NCBI GenBank assembly: GCA_951635545.1
Contig: OX620685.1
Coordinates: 682,001-746,000 of the forward strand
Source of the DNA: CAG-873 sp910578365
GTDB lineage: Bacteria > Bacteroidota > Bacteroidia > Bacteroidales > Muribaculaceae
Direction of reading: 5' to 3'
Length of the DNA stretch: 64,000 nt
Part shown: positions 18,662-27,004 of the stretch, piece by piece
Position numbering within the stretch: the first letter of the stretch is position 1
Layout: each line of letters starts with the position of its first letter
Made by a program: the position numbers and the translations under genes
Notes under the pieces: model-generated
Told to the model about the DNA's origin: nothing
The model's input: only the letters and a program-made list of their open reading frames with translations
The model's database searches: none

Positions 18662-19689
18662 AAGCATTGACATATACGAAGCCGGGGCGGTTTGAGCTGA
18701 TTGAGAAACCAAAGCCGGAAATTTTGAACCAGAAAGATGCCATGGTGAGGGTGACTCTTTCGAGTATCTGTTCGTCGGACCTTCATATTCTGCATGGGGC
18801 TGTGCCTAAGGCAGAGATCGGCATTACCGTTGGGCATGAATTAGTTGGTGTCGTTGAGGCGGTCGGTTCGGAGGTCACCAAGGTCAAGCCGGGCGACAGG
18901 GTTGCCGTGAATGTCGAGACGTTCTGCGGCGAGTGCTTCTATTGCAAACGGGGATACGTGAACAACTGCACATCCGGTGGGTGGATGCTTGGTTGCCGCA
19001 TTGATGGCGGTCAGGCGGAATATGTCCGTGTGCCGTATGCCGATAATGGCCTTACTCCGATTCCCGACAACGTGAGCGATGAACAGGCTCTGTTTGTCGG
19101 CGATATTCTCGCTACGGGTTATTGGGCTGCCAAGATTTCTGAAATTTCCGAGGAAGATACGGTACTGATCATCGGTGCTGGGCCTACCGGGTTATGCACT
19201 TTAGAATGTGTGCAACTGTATCAGCCACATAAGATAGTCGTTTGCGAGGCTGACAAGAGCCGTCGGCATTTCGTACGCCAGCATTATCCGAATGTCAAGG
19301 TATTAGAGCCAACAAAATGTCTTGAAGTCCTTAAGTCATTAACAGAAGGACGTGGTGCCGACTGTGTGATTGAGGTTGCCGGTGGCGAGGAGACATTTGA
19401 ACTCGCATGGCGTTGTGCCCGACCGAATGCCATCGTTACGATTGTCGCACTCTACGAGAAGGAACAGATATTGCCCCTTCCGTGGATGTATGGCAAGAAC
19501 CTGACATTCAAGACCGGCGGCGTCGATGCTTGCGACTGCGACAAAATCATACAGATGATTTCCGAAGGCAGGATTGACACAACCCATCTGATAACCCACC
19601 GCTACCCTCTTAGCCGCATCCAGGAAGCCTATGCCCTCTTCGCCAACCGCTCAGACGGCGTCATCAAAACTGCCATCTATCCGGATTAA
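18658..19689 (+). CDS. Zinc-dependent medium-chain alcohol dehydrogenase
   Basis: 343 residues with the complete MDR layout: catalytic zinc ligands in SICSSDLH and GHELVG, structural zinc site CGECFYCKRGYVNNC, and Rossmann motif VLIIGAGPTGLC. It should oxidise an alcohol or polyol, or reduce the aldehyde, with NAD(P). The substrate cannot be predicted. It is metabolic cargo in a defence region, and its ATG overlaps the stop of the small RhuM-linked gene. Confidence 0.9.
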   Translation: MKALTYTKPGRFELIEKPKPEILNQKDAMVRVTLSSICSSDLHILHGAVPKAEIGITVGHELVGVVEAVGSEVTKVKPGDRVAVNVETFCGECFYCKRGYVNNCTSGGWMLGCRIDGGQAEYVRVPYADNGLTPIPDNVSDEQALFVGDILATGYWAAKISEISEEDTVLIIGAGPTGLCTLECVQLYQPHKIVVCEADKSRRHFVRQHYPNVKVLEPTKCLEVLKSLTEGRGADCVIEVAGGEETFELAWRCARPNAIVTIVALYEKEQILPLPWMYGKNLTFKTGGVDACDCDKIIQMISEGRIDTTHLITHRYPLSRIQEAYALFANRSDGVIKTAIYPD

Positions 19690-19766
19690 AGAGCATAATC
19701 AAAAACTTTATAAACAGAACGACGACGTCTCGTTAGCAGACAAGACGCTGTCGAGAAGGTAAATAC

Positions 19767-20348
19767 TTAGTTCGATTCGATCTGCCTTTGAATCTTGTGT
19801 CGTACCTCATCGAAAGACAGAGGCGTGAAGTTATTGTTGTCTACCCCGACATCAAGTTGTGTCGGGAAGAGGTACTGAAGGCGTCCGGCATCTATCCCGG
19901 TGTTTGATTGGCGTGTATGAACATGACCGAACAGTTGCCATACATCGTTATGATAGCCACCATCAAAGCACAGATAAGGAAAGTGATTCAGATAGATTTT
20001 CTTTTTGCCGACCTGAATGCACATTGACATTGCAACGTGCTCGAACCTGTCTATGAATCCTTGCCGGATATTCTTGAGGTCATGATTACCGAGAACGAGA
20101 TAGATTCTGCCGTTTAGACGGTCAAGAATCTTATTCCACTCTTCAGCTCCACCGAGACAGAAGTCTCCGAGATGGAAGATTACATCATCAGGCCCAACCA
20201 CATTGTTCCAGTTAGTGATGATTGTTTCGTTCATCTGCCCTACAGTCTTGAAAGGGCGATTGCAATATCGCAGTATGTTGGTATGATTGAAATGTGTATC
20301 GGAAGTGAAAAACAACCGGTCACCGTCAAATTTGAAATTCATTGTCAT
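19767..20348 (-). CDS. Calcineurin-like metallophosphoesterase 1
   Basis: 193 residues with the metal-binding motifs in order: FFTSDTHFNHTN, HLGDFCLGG, VLGNHD and LFGHVHT. These place it in the calcineurin-like metallophosphoesterase superfamily (phosphodiesterase or phosphatase). It overlaps the upstream metallophosphoesterase gene by 23 bases, so the two are coupled. They are the last genes of a minus-strand operon whose upstream gene is broken by insertion sequences. The substrate is unknown; nucleotide, RNA and phosphoprotein are all possible. Confidence 0.85.
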   Translation of the reverse strand: MTMNFKFDGDRLFFTSDTHFNHTNILRYCNRPFKTVGQMNETIITNWNNVVGPDDVIFHLGDFCLGGAEEWNKILDRLNGRIYLVLGNHDLKNIRQGFIDRFEHVAMSMCIQVGKKKIYLNHFPYLCFDGGYHNDVWQLFGHVHTRQSNTGIDAGRLQYLFPTQLDVGVDNNNFTPLSFDEVRHKIQRQIESN

Positions 20349-21111
20349 TTATTTCTATTACAGCATCCCGGCGGAAATCGGCCTGTTCACCATGAAAGGT
20401 GTAACCAAGCTGATTACAGATGCACCGGGTATTGCCGATGGTTTTGTTTATGTTTCGATGCGAATGGCCATAAATCCAATACTCGATACGACTGTTGGCA
20501 ATAAAGTCGCCAAGTTCGGATGTAAAGGCTCCATTTATCGGGCTACCCTTGAACTCGTCGGCCATGAGCTCGAAAGACGGCACATGGTGAGTGGCGACTA
20601 TAATGTGCTCCGCATTACTCTGCCCTACGCTCCGCTCGATGAACTCACGGCAACGCTTATGCTCCTGATTGAAACGCTGGGCCGAGAGACGGAACTGTCC
20701 GTTTCTGATACGATGAAAGTCAGTTACTCCGCGTTCGGTCTGATACTCATCATAAGGATGAATCTTTGCCCAAAGAGTCGATGCGATGAGATCGATGTTG
20801 GGAGCCAACTGAATCACACAGTTATAGCAAGTTTTTACATTCGGACGTATTTCTTGCTGCCAGCCTTCGTGAAGGTCGTTGATGTCGAAACTCTTGTATA
20901 ACTCGTGGTTGCCGGGAATTACGATAGTCTGACGGAAAGACTCTGCACACCAGTCCCAGAAGGGATGATGCACGTAGTTGTCATCACCGAGATAGCCGAT
21001 GTCTCCGGCCAATATCAGAACATCGCCGGCTGCTGCCAGCGGATTCTCTTTAAGCCAACGGCTGTTTTCATGAAACTCCAGATGGAGGTCAGATGCGTAT
21101 TGTATTTTCAT
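20326..21111 (-). CDS. Calcineurin-like metallophosphoesterase 2
   Basis: 261 residues: YASDLHLEF, LAGDIGYLG, IPGNHELY, ATHHVPS and YGHSHRN form the dinuclear metal site of calcineurin-like phosphoesterases. It belongs to a different subgroup from the downstream protein, so the pair is not a simple duplication. It starts 20 bases after the stop of the interrupted gene at 21132. If transcription came only from upstream, the insertions would reduce its expression. Confidence 0.85.
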   Translation of the reverse strand: MKIQYASDLHLEFHENSRWLKENPLAAAGDVLILAGDIGYLGDDNYVHHPFWDWCAESFRQTIVIPGNHELYKSFDINDLHEGWQQEIRPNVKTCYNCVIQLAPNIDLIASTLWAKIHPYDEYQTERGVTDFHRIRNGQFRLSAQRFNQEHKRCREFIERSVGQSNAEHIIVATHHVPSFELMADEFKGSPINGAFTSELGDFIANSRIEYWIYGHSHRNINKTIGNTRCICNQLGYTFHGEQADFRRDAVIEINDNEFQI

Positions 21112-21131
21112 ATTTCCTTATTGTTAAGTTG

Positions 21132-21574
21132 TTAAGCGAGAGGACTTACCTTCTCAAGCTTATTCCATTCAGTGTTTGCGATTATTTCCTTGATAACATC
21201 CTTGCCGACTTCGTCCGCATAAGGGAGTTTCATCTGGCTACCGATGTCATCGCCCTGCATATATCGATACGCATAAGGGGTAATCTCTACGTAGTCGGTT
21301 TCCTTCAAGATTCCGAGAATATGATCGACTTCTCCCAATTCAACCGAGATTCCGGCATCAGACAATCCTATGACAGCTCGGAAGCAATCATCAAGATTCC
21401 AATAGCTACCGGTGCCGACATAAAAATGCCATTGACCATTGGTATATGTAGGGTACAAGTGAACTCTCGCATACACCACATCAAAGCCGTGATAAGGTGA
21501 GACCTCGGACTTCCATCTTCTGAAATCATCCTCAGAATCAAGATTATATTCTCTTGCCTCATGCCCTTTGCTTG
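21132..21574 (-). pseudogene. 3' part of unknown gene interrupted by IS21
   Basis: The C-terminal part (from KGHEAREYNLDSEDDF to LEKVSPLA) of a protein whose preceding segment lies on the far side of the IS21 element (24228-24623). Removing the IS and one copy of the GCTTG target duplication joins the parts in frame across FRHSS/KGHEAR. It contains a patch of predicted strands (VYARVHLYPTYTNGQWHFYV). No family was recognised. The longer apparent frame running up to 21791 is IS sequence read by chance. Confidence 0.7.
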
Positions 21575-21751
21575 TGGAAAACCCAGGCGCGGATGACCCC
21601 TGCGGCCAGGTTGATTTGACCCCTGAAGCCAAAATCGGGCTGCCCCCTTTGCCCAAAATAAAAATGACCCCTGTTGACATAGAGCCACCAGGGGATTTTA
21701 TATGTATCTTTGGTTTCCGTTTTGGCCGACGGGGGATAAAACCAAAGAAAC

Positions 21752-23347
21752 ATGAATACAAAGTTAAAAAACATTCTCCTGTGTCACGCATCGGGAATGG
21801 GAATAAAAAGCATCAGCAGTGCTTTTGACATCTCGAAGAACACGGTGCGGCGCTATGTGAGAATGTATCAGGACAGCGGTATCCCCGCTGAGAAGCTGCC
21901 GTCGCTGAGCGATGCGCGGCTACAGGAACTGTTCTCCATACCCGGGGCGAGAGAACGCAAACCGTCAGATCGTCAGATCAGGCTCGAAGCCCTGTTGCCG
22001 GAATATGCGGCAAGGCTCTCCCGGAAAGGCATGACAGTCAAGAAGCTGTACGAAGAGTATCATGCGAGCCATCCCGACGGATACCTTCATGCATCCTTCG
22101 GAATGAAGCTCAGGCAGTTCATGCTCCAGACCAACGCCATTGGCCATGTCGAACACCGTGCCGGAGACCGGATGTATGTCGATTTCGCCGGAGACAGACT
22201 TGAGATAGTCGACGAGGCGACTGCCGAAGTGCGAAAGGTCGAGGTGTTCGTCGCCATACTTCCGTGCAGCCACTACACATATTGCGAGGCAGTGTGGTCG
22301 CAGAAAAAGGAGGATCTGATAAAGGCATGCGAGAACGCCATCCGTTTCTACGGGGGTGCCCCGTGCGCCATTGTGCCGGACAACCTGAAGTCGGCGGTCA
22401 CGCGCAGCGACCGCAACGAGCCTGTAATCAATCCGGACTTCGAAGCCTTTGCCGAGCATTACGGATGCGCCGTGGTCCCGGCCCGGGTGCGGCACCCCAG
22501 GGACAAGGCACTGGTGGAAAACGCAGTCAAACTGATGTACCGGTCTGTGTATGTCGATCTCGAGGGAGTGTTGTTCCATGACCTAGAGTCGCTCAACGTG
22601 GCAATCCTCAAATCTCTGGAAAAGTTCAATGCGCGCAACCTGACCCGGCGCAGGGAATCCCGCCGTCAGCTGTTCGATTCTGTCGAGAGAGACAGTCTGA
22701 GGCCTTTGCCCCCGGACCGCTATCAGATGAGACAGCGGACGGTTGCCATGGTCCAGCGCAACAGTTACGTCACGCTGAACAAGCACCACTACAGCGTGCC
22801 GGTACAGTATGTGGGCAAACGCGTGGAGATGGTATACGACGCCGATACGATCGACATCTTCCACGGTTTTACCCATGTGACCACGCATCATCGCAACGAT
22901 ACCCCGTATGAATACACGACCAAGCCGTCCCACAATCTGCCGGGACGCAAGGGGAGCTGCGAGAGTGACTTGCAGGAGCTCCTTTCCCGCGCGGCCGTGA
23001 TCGACAACATTGTTGTTCACTACCTGCGTGCGGTCATCGAGGACAAGCGTTATCCGGAACTTGCATTCAGAGCGTGCCGTGGCATCATGAACCTGGAGAA
23101 AAAGTACGGGCAGGAACGCCTTGTATCCGGGTGCGCCGCGGCCATGGACGCACGCCGCTACAGCATCAGCGACATGGTGGACATCCTCGAGTCCGGGGCG
23201 GACGCGGATTATCTGCCGGGAGCCGAGACTGATGACCGGGAACCTCATAGACCGGCCCACCGTAACATACGAGGCAAAGAATACTTTGCCGCCAGCATAA
23301 GACAATCAACTCAAAACGACAACGTAAAAAATGGAAACCAACCATAA
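21752..23347 (+). CDS. istA: IS21 transposase IstA
   Basis: 531 residues. An N-terminal helix-turn-helix (GMGIKSISSAFDISKNTVRRY) is followed by a DDE integrase core with Asp in YVDFAGD, Asp in IVPDNLKS and Glu in KALVENAV. It catalyses strand transfer of the element with the help of IstB. The last 17 bases overlap istB, the normal arrangement in the family. Full length, so probably active. Confidence 0.95.
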   Translation: MNTKLKNILLCHASGMGIKSISSAFDISKNTVRRYVRMYQDSGIPAEKLPSLSDARLQELFSIPGARERKPSDRQIRLEALLPEYAARLSRKGMTVKKLYEEYHASHPDGYLHASFGMKLRQFMLQTNAIGHVEHRAGDRMYVDFAGDRLEIVDEATAEVRKVEVFVAILPCSHYTYCEAVWSQKKEDLIKACENAIRFYGGAPCAIVPDNLKSAVTRSDRNEPVINPDFEAFAEHYGCAVVPARVRHPRDKALVENAVKLMYRSVYVDLEGVLFHDLESLNVAILKSLEKFNARNLTRRRESRRQLFDSVERDSLRPLPPDRYQMRQRTVAMVQRNSYVTLNKHHYSVPVQYVGKRVEMVYDADTIDIFHGFTHVTTHHRNDTPYEYTTKPSHNLPGRKGSCESDLQELLSRAAVIDNIVVHYLRAVIEDKRYPELAFRACRGIMNLEKKYGQERLVSGCAAAMDARRYSISDMVDILESGADADYLPGAETDDREPHRPAHRNIRGKEYFAASIRQSTQNDNVKNGNQP

Positions 23348-24116
23348 AACCTCCCCTGTAACTCCGGAGAAAGACCGCAACTCCGTCTCTCTGGATCTCA
23401 TGCACCGTATGCGCCTTCACGGAATGGCCGCCGCGTTCTCCGAAAGCCTTCAGGCAACCTTCGCCGAGACAATGACACCTGACAGCTTCCTCAACTGGCT
23501 GCTCTCCAGGGAATGGGACTACCGGGTGGCCCGAAACATCGAACGCCTTGTAAAAGGCGCGAACTTCAGATACAACGATGCGTCGGTGGCACAGATCGAC
23601 TACACGCTGCCGCGTGGTCTGGACCGCAACCAGATGGAACGTCTTGCCTCGCTGGATTTTGTCCGCAAGGGTGACAACCTGTTCATTACCGGCTGTGCCG
23701 GCACGGGCAAAAGCTACCTGGCTACAGCTCTGGGATACGAGGCCTGCAAGGCCGGCATGCGTGTCCTGTACGCAAACGCCTCCAAACTGATGGGTGCTCT
23801 GAAAATCGCCAAAAACAAAGGGACAATAGAGTCGGAACTGAAGAAACTCGAAAAAACGCAGCTCCTAATCCTCGACGACCTCTTTCTGGTTCCCCTCGAC
23901 GCTAAGGAGCGCGCACACCTGACGGAAATCATCGAAGACCGGCACGGACGCAAGTCTATCATCGTCACATCACAACTCCCCGAACTGGACTGGTACGACG
24001 CCATCGGCGACACCACAGTGGCGGATGCCATCCTCGACCGCATCGTCCACACCGCACACCGTATCACGCTCACCGGCGAAAGCGTCCGTAAGCTCAAAGC
24101 CTTCAAAGGCAGATAA
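23331..24116 (+). CDS. istB: IS21 helper ATPase IstB
   Basis: 261 residues with Walker A GCAGTGKSYLAT and Walker B LLILDDLFL, followed by the sensor segment SIIVTSQLP. IstB is an AAA+ ATPase related to DnaC that selects and bends target DNA for IstA. It starts within the end of istA and ends about 110 bases before the right inverted repeat. Confidence 0.95.
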   Translation: METNHKTSPVTPEKDRNSVSLDLMHRMRLHGMAAAFSESLQATFAETMTPDSFLNWLLSREWDYRVARNIERLVKGANFRYNDASVAQIDYTLPRGLDRNQMERLASLDFVRKGDNLFITGCAGTGKSYLATALGYEACKAGMRVLYANASKLMGALKIAKNKGTIESELKKLEKTQLLILDDLFLVPLDAKERAHLTEIIEDRHGRKSIIVTSQLPELDWYDAIGDTTVADAILDRIVHTAHRITLTGESVRKLKAFKGR

Positions 24117-24227
24117 GCCAAAATAAAACTGACCCCGTCGGCCAAACTCTTCAGGGGTCAGAAACAAATTGTTTTCAGGGGTCAGATCAACTTTGGCCGC
24201 AGGGGTCATCCGCGCCTGGGTTTTCCA

Positions 24228-24623
24228 GCTTGAATGCCTGAAGACTTCGACATCATCTCCCGACATCTTGCCATATACAGCTTCGTATGCTATACGCCAA
24301 TAGTGCATATAGCGTCTGAGGGTCATCTCGGAAAACTGCGTAGGCTCGACCTGATTCTCGTATAAGTTGATTACCCGAGGTATATCGATTCCGTCATAGC
24401 TATTGTCAGGTATCAAAGAGTTCAGGACTGATCTCTTTATCAACCCTTCTCTCCGGTAGTAACTCAAATATTTCTCAACATACAAATTATATTGTTCGGG
24501 CGCAGACAAGATGTTGTCAACGAGTCCGGCAACATACTTCTCGATTTTTGAGAATATTCCGACGAGTTCATCCTCATAGAAACAATGGCGGGAATTACAA
24601 TCATCCTTGTCACAAAATACGAA
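24228..24623 (-). pseudogene. Central part of the interrupted unknown gene
   Basis: An open minus-strand frame from just after a TAG at 24624-24626 down to the IS21 junction. It includes DELVGIFSKIEKYVAGLVDN and ends FRHSS, and is protein-like throughout. No ATG exists before the upstream stop; the first possible start is TTG 24509. The true 5' end was probably lost when the IS110-family element inserted next to it. Codon use resembles the downstream phosphoesterase genes, supporting one original operon. Confidence 0.6.
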
Positions 24624-25830
24624 CTATATTAAAATCCAAATAAAATGAGGCAAAAATTACATCCACCTTAGATTATTTGAGAATAGTCATGCCTCCGTCC
24701 GCTCTTGGGGGCGGTTTAGGCCGCCCCCGCCGCTGGGGCATCCCCTCGCCAGAAGGAGAGAGGAAGTGTTCAGACGGTGGTATCAGGTTTCGTAGAGACG
24801 AAACCGTCGATATATGAATTATTGGATGTCACAACAGCAAAAGCCTGTCTGACGAGTTTGTTTGCTACGGCAATCATGGCAACCTTGCCGGATTTTCCAT
24901 TGCCTCGTAATCGTTGGTAGCATTCCTTGCACGCCTTGTTGTGCTGACTTGCTGACCATGCCGCCACATAAAGCATTGAACGCAGAGTCTCATCACCGTT
25001 ACGGTTGATATGTCCCCGGATGTTTATGCTCGTGCCGGACTGTTCTATTGTTGGACAGATACCGATAAAGCGGGACAACTGCTTGGCATTGTCGAAGTAG
25101 GTAAAGCCTCCGGTAGCTATAATCAGTGCTGTGGCAAGCGTAACTCCGATACCTTTTATTGAGGTAAGAAGTTTCAGCTGCCTGTCAAACACATCGGTCA
25201 CGACCGCTTCCATTTCCTGCTGCATGTACTTGATCTGCTTTTCAAGGAAAGTTACGGTCTGCTTCAGTGAGGTCAGACATTTCTTGTCCTTAACCGGCAG
25301 AGGTTCAAGAGATGAGAATAGATTCTTTGTCGCTGTCAGTTGCTTCTGGAGCTGACGCAGGACTGTTTTCTTCTGCTTCAGAATCATTATCTGTTCTGAT
25401 GGGAACTTATAGGGTTCAGGCTTGAACCTCTCCCCGAAATCGGCAATGAGACAAGCGTCTTTGGAATCCGTCTTGGTTACGGACATCATCACGCGGGCAT
25501 AGTTCTTAATCTTCTTCGGATTGATGAGGCTTGCCCGGATGCCCGACTTGTCAAGAAGATAAAGAAGGAGGAAACAGTAGTTGCCTGTCGCCTCCATCAC
25601 GCAGTGGTGGATGGCAGGGTCAAGCTTCGAGATGAACCTGCGGATGCCTTTAGCATCATTTGGGAAGGTCTCGGTACGGTAGCTTTTCCCGTGAAGGAAG
25701 GCTGCTACAAAAGTCGCTTTGCTGATGTCGATGCCTATGTATGTCATATTATCAAATCTTTTGTCAGGAACTACATCTTTTGCACTCTCGTCGCAAACAC
25801 GGGGTCGGTTTCACCGCCCCAACGAACTAT
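24619..25830 (-). mobile_element. IS110-family insertion sequence (ends approximate)
   Basis: A 325-residue IS110-type transposase is flanked by non-coding ends typical of this family, which lacks long terminal inverted repeats. A 9-bp sequence ACGAACTAT occurs in direct orientation at both edges (24619-24627 and 25822-25830) and may mark the boundaries, giving about 1.2 kb. The 3' non-coding end contains a perfect hairpin, GGGGGCGG (24707-24714) with CCGCCCCC (24721-24728). One of the non-coding ends should encode a bridge RNA. The exact junctions are not proven. Confidence 0.6.
24770..25747 (-). CDS. IS110-family transposase
   Basis: 325 residues. The N-terminal RuvC-like DEDD domain shows YIGIDISKATF, MEATGNY and TDSKDA. 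The C-terminal Tnp20 domain has IGICPTIEQSGTS and RGHINRNGDETLRSMLYVAA, the region with the catalytic Ser. In IS110-group elements this recombinase is guided by a structured bridge RNA. The start ATG has about 75-100 bp of non-coding DNA upstream inside the element. Confidence 0.93.
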   Translation of the reverse strand: MTYIGIDISKATFVAAFLHGKSYRTETFPNDAKGIRRFISKLDPAIHHCVMEATGNYCFLLLYLLDKSGIRASLINPKKIKNYARVMMSVTKTDSKDACLIADFGERFKPEPYKFPSEQIMILKQKKTVLRQLQKQLTATKNLFSSLEPLPVKDKKCLTSLKQTVTFLEKQIKYMQQEMEAVVTDVFDRQLKLLTSIKGIGVTLATALIIATGGFTYFDNAKQLSRFIGICPTIEQSGTSINIRGHINRNGDETLRSMLYVAAWSASQHNKACKECYQRLRGNGKSGKVAMIAVANKLVRQAFAVVTSNNSYIDGFVSTKPDTTV

Positions 25831-25837
25831 CCAGTCT

Positions 25838-25951
25838 TTAGATGTAAAAGCATGGGGACCTATCGTACTTAATGGAGTCAACCAACATGACATCTGCCTT
25901 ATTCCATGCTTGAATATCCTGAAATTTGAAGTTGAAATTATTCAAAAACAT
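25838..25951 (-). pseudogene. 5' fragment or small ORF next to the IS110 element
   Basis: A 37-codon minus-strand frame (starts MFLNNFNFKFQDIQAWNKAD) whose ATG follows the stop of the 106-residue gene with no gap (TAAATG). It reads like the N-terminus of a protein and stops close to the IS110 end. It may be the lost 5' end of the gene continued at 24228-24623, with the last few codons supplied by the element, or an intact small ORF. The frame across the junction could not be restored with certainty. Confidence 0.45.
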
Positions 25952-26272
25952 TTAACCGTACAAATGTACGACATGATGGTCATAAGTGTCTCCGGTGATA
26001 TAGAGATAATGGCGATCCTTATAGGTTGATACCGACAACCTATACCACTCCCATCTTTTACCCTTGACCTCAAACCAAAGACTTCTCCTCTCATCATCGC
26101 CCATAGGAGCCAGACGACTCATCGAGCCATGTATGCTGCGTATGATATCAGCACACTTACTTGAAACGGCAGTCACGTCAAGACCGCGACTGTCGGGGAG
26201 GTAGAGGATGTCTGTCTGAGTCAGAGCATTTTGGCGATATAATTTCTTTTGATCATTAAACTTCATTTTCAT
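25952..26272 (-). CDS. Uncharacterised 106-residue protein
   Basis: A small soluble protein: basic N-terminus (MKMKFNDQKKLYRQ), then a patch rich in strands (WFEVKGKRWEWYRLSVSTYK). It is the first gene of the minus-strand operon that continued, before the insertions, into the unknown gene and two metallophosphoesterases. No domain was recognised. Confidence 0.6.
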   Translation of the reverse strand: MKMKFNDQKKLYRQNALTQTDILYLPDSRGLDVTAVSSKCADIIRSIHGSMSRLAPMGDDERRSLWFEVKGKRWEWYRLSVSTYKDRHYLYITGDTYDHHVVHLYG

Positions 26273-26360
26273 TCGGGTTATGCGTCATAAGACGCGATTA
26301 TTGAAATGTGTGTCCGCAGCTAATCGCGATGGAGAAGGTTATATCGGTGAGGACACAAAA

Positions 26361-26403
26361 AACGACTGTCGGGAAGCTTGGTAAGGACTTTCCGACAGTC
26401 GTT
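26361..26403 (-). terminator. Strong intrinsic terminator, minus strand
   Basis: AACGACTGTCGG (26361-26372) pairs with CCGACAGTCGTT (26392-26403), extended by further pairs inside. Read on the minus strand it is followed by six T. It ends the short minus-strand transcript that starts near 26605. Confidence 0.8.
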
Positions 26404-26429
26404 ATATCTCAGTAGTCTGTATTTGTAGA

Positions 26430-26588
26430 CTAACTTATGTCAGTTGGGTTACTGAAACGAAACGGTCGGACAGATCCGCAATATGATGTGCCTGTTGTTG
26501 ACGGAATAAGCGCACAAGCATTGCGTTCAAAGCCTTTTAAGCTCTGAATACGTTTGCTAATTAGAGTATTGCAATGCTGTCTTGCCAT
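26430..26588 (-). CDS. Possible small protein (52 aa) or small RNA
   Basis: A minus-strand ATG at 26588 opens a 52-codon frame (MARQHCNTLISKRIQSLKGF...). It sits between a good promoter (TAACTTTG complement at 26611-26618) and the terminator at 26361. A second frame inside it (MLVRLFRQQQAHHIADLSDR) looks at least as protein-like. The unit may therefore encode one of two small peptides or act as an RNA of about 240 nt. The boundaries of the transcript are supported better than its coding content. Confidence 0.35.
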   Translation of the reverse strand: MARQHCNTLISKRIQSLKGFERNACALIPSTTGTSYCGSVRPFRFSNPTDIS

Positions 26589-26610
26589 TTGTTTCTTTTT
26601 TTTGTGGCCG

Positions 26611-26642
26611 CAAAGTTAATACTTTTTCACAAATCCACCAAA
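26611..26642 (-). promoter_or_regulatory. Promoter of the small minus-strand unit
   Basis: On the minus strand, TTTG, a 20-bp spacer and TAACTTTG fit the Bacteroidota consensus. It lies divergent to hipB and about 20 bp from the first HipB-type operator. Confidence 0.55.
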
Positions 26643-26663
26643 TAAATTTTTCACAAGCGACAG

Positions 26664-26744
26664 AAGTATGATATACTATACTTTATTCGACCGATTTCAA
26701 TACCAACTATAATAGAATGGTCGAAAGTATGATTTATTATACTT
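26664..26744 (+). promoter_or_regulatory. Paired palindromic operators of hipBST
   Basis: AAGTATGATATACTATACTT (26664-26683) and AAGTATGATTTATTATACTT (26725-26744) are nearly identical 20-bp inverted repeats with centres 61 bp apart, just upstream of hipB. HipB-type antitoxins bind such pairs to repress their own operon. The spacing is about six helical turns, so both sites face the same side of the DNA. Confidence 0.8.
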
Positions 26745-26747
26745 TTA

Positions 26748-26779
26748 TTTGGCGGTTTCAGAAATTCTCCTTATTTTTG
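26748..26779 (+). promoter_or_regulatory. hipB promoter
   Basis: TTTG (26748-26751), a 20-bp spacer and TATTTTTG (26772-26779) match the Bacteroidota consensus. The second operator ends three bases before the -33 box, so bound HipB would block it. Confidence 0.65.
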
Positions 26780-26803
26780 CGAAAAAGTTTATTATGTCAA
26801 ACC

Positions 26804-27004
26804 ATGGAACTGATGGATATAATGAAACAGCGTAGGGAAACGCTTTCCCTCACCCAACAGGATCTTGCTGAAATGTCGCAAGTGGGTCTTGCCACAATCA
26901 AGGATATTGAGCGTGGCAAGGGTAATCCTGCACTTAGCACCGTTAAGAAAATTCTTGATGTTCTTGGCATTGAGATTGAATATCGTATAAGGCAGACCCT
27001 ATGA
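26804..27004 (+). CDS. hipB: HipB-type antitoxin/repressor
   Basis: 66 residues from the ATG at 26804; the longer frame from 26717 runs through the promoter and operator and is rejected. LSLTQQDLAEMSQVGLATIKDIERGKGNPALST is a Cro/cI-type helix-turn-helix (shown here in full only as family context: residues about 14-46). It represses the operon and works with HipS to restrain the kinase toxin. The stop overlaps the next ATG. Confidence 0.88.
   Translation: MELMDIMKQRRETLSLTQQDLAEMSQVGLATIKDIERGKGNPALSTVKKILDVLGIEIEYRIRQTL

Larger units (their letters stand above)
21575..24227 (+). mobile_element. IS21-family insertion sequence
   Basis: 2653 bp with terminal inverted repeats starting TGGAAAACCCAGGCGCGGAT and ending in the reverse complement, flanked by a 5-bp target duplication GCTTG (21570-21574 and 24228-24232). 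Subterminal repeats of the form TGACCCCTG occur several times at both ends, as expected for IstA binding sites. It carries istA and istB. It is inserted in a minus-strand gene that is otherwise in frame across the site, so the insertion is probably recent. Confidence 0.95.

Noticed and set aside
21575..21791. Apparent extension of the minus-strand unknown gene into 21791
   Set aside because: It runs through the IS21 terminal repeats and the start of istA in reverse; the true upstream coding sequence is at 24228-24623.
26717..26803. Longer hipB from the in-frame start at 26717
   Set aside because: The extra sequence covers the second operator and the promoter; the ATG at 26804 gives a normal-size HipB.
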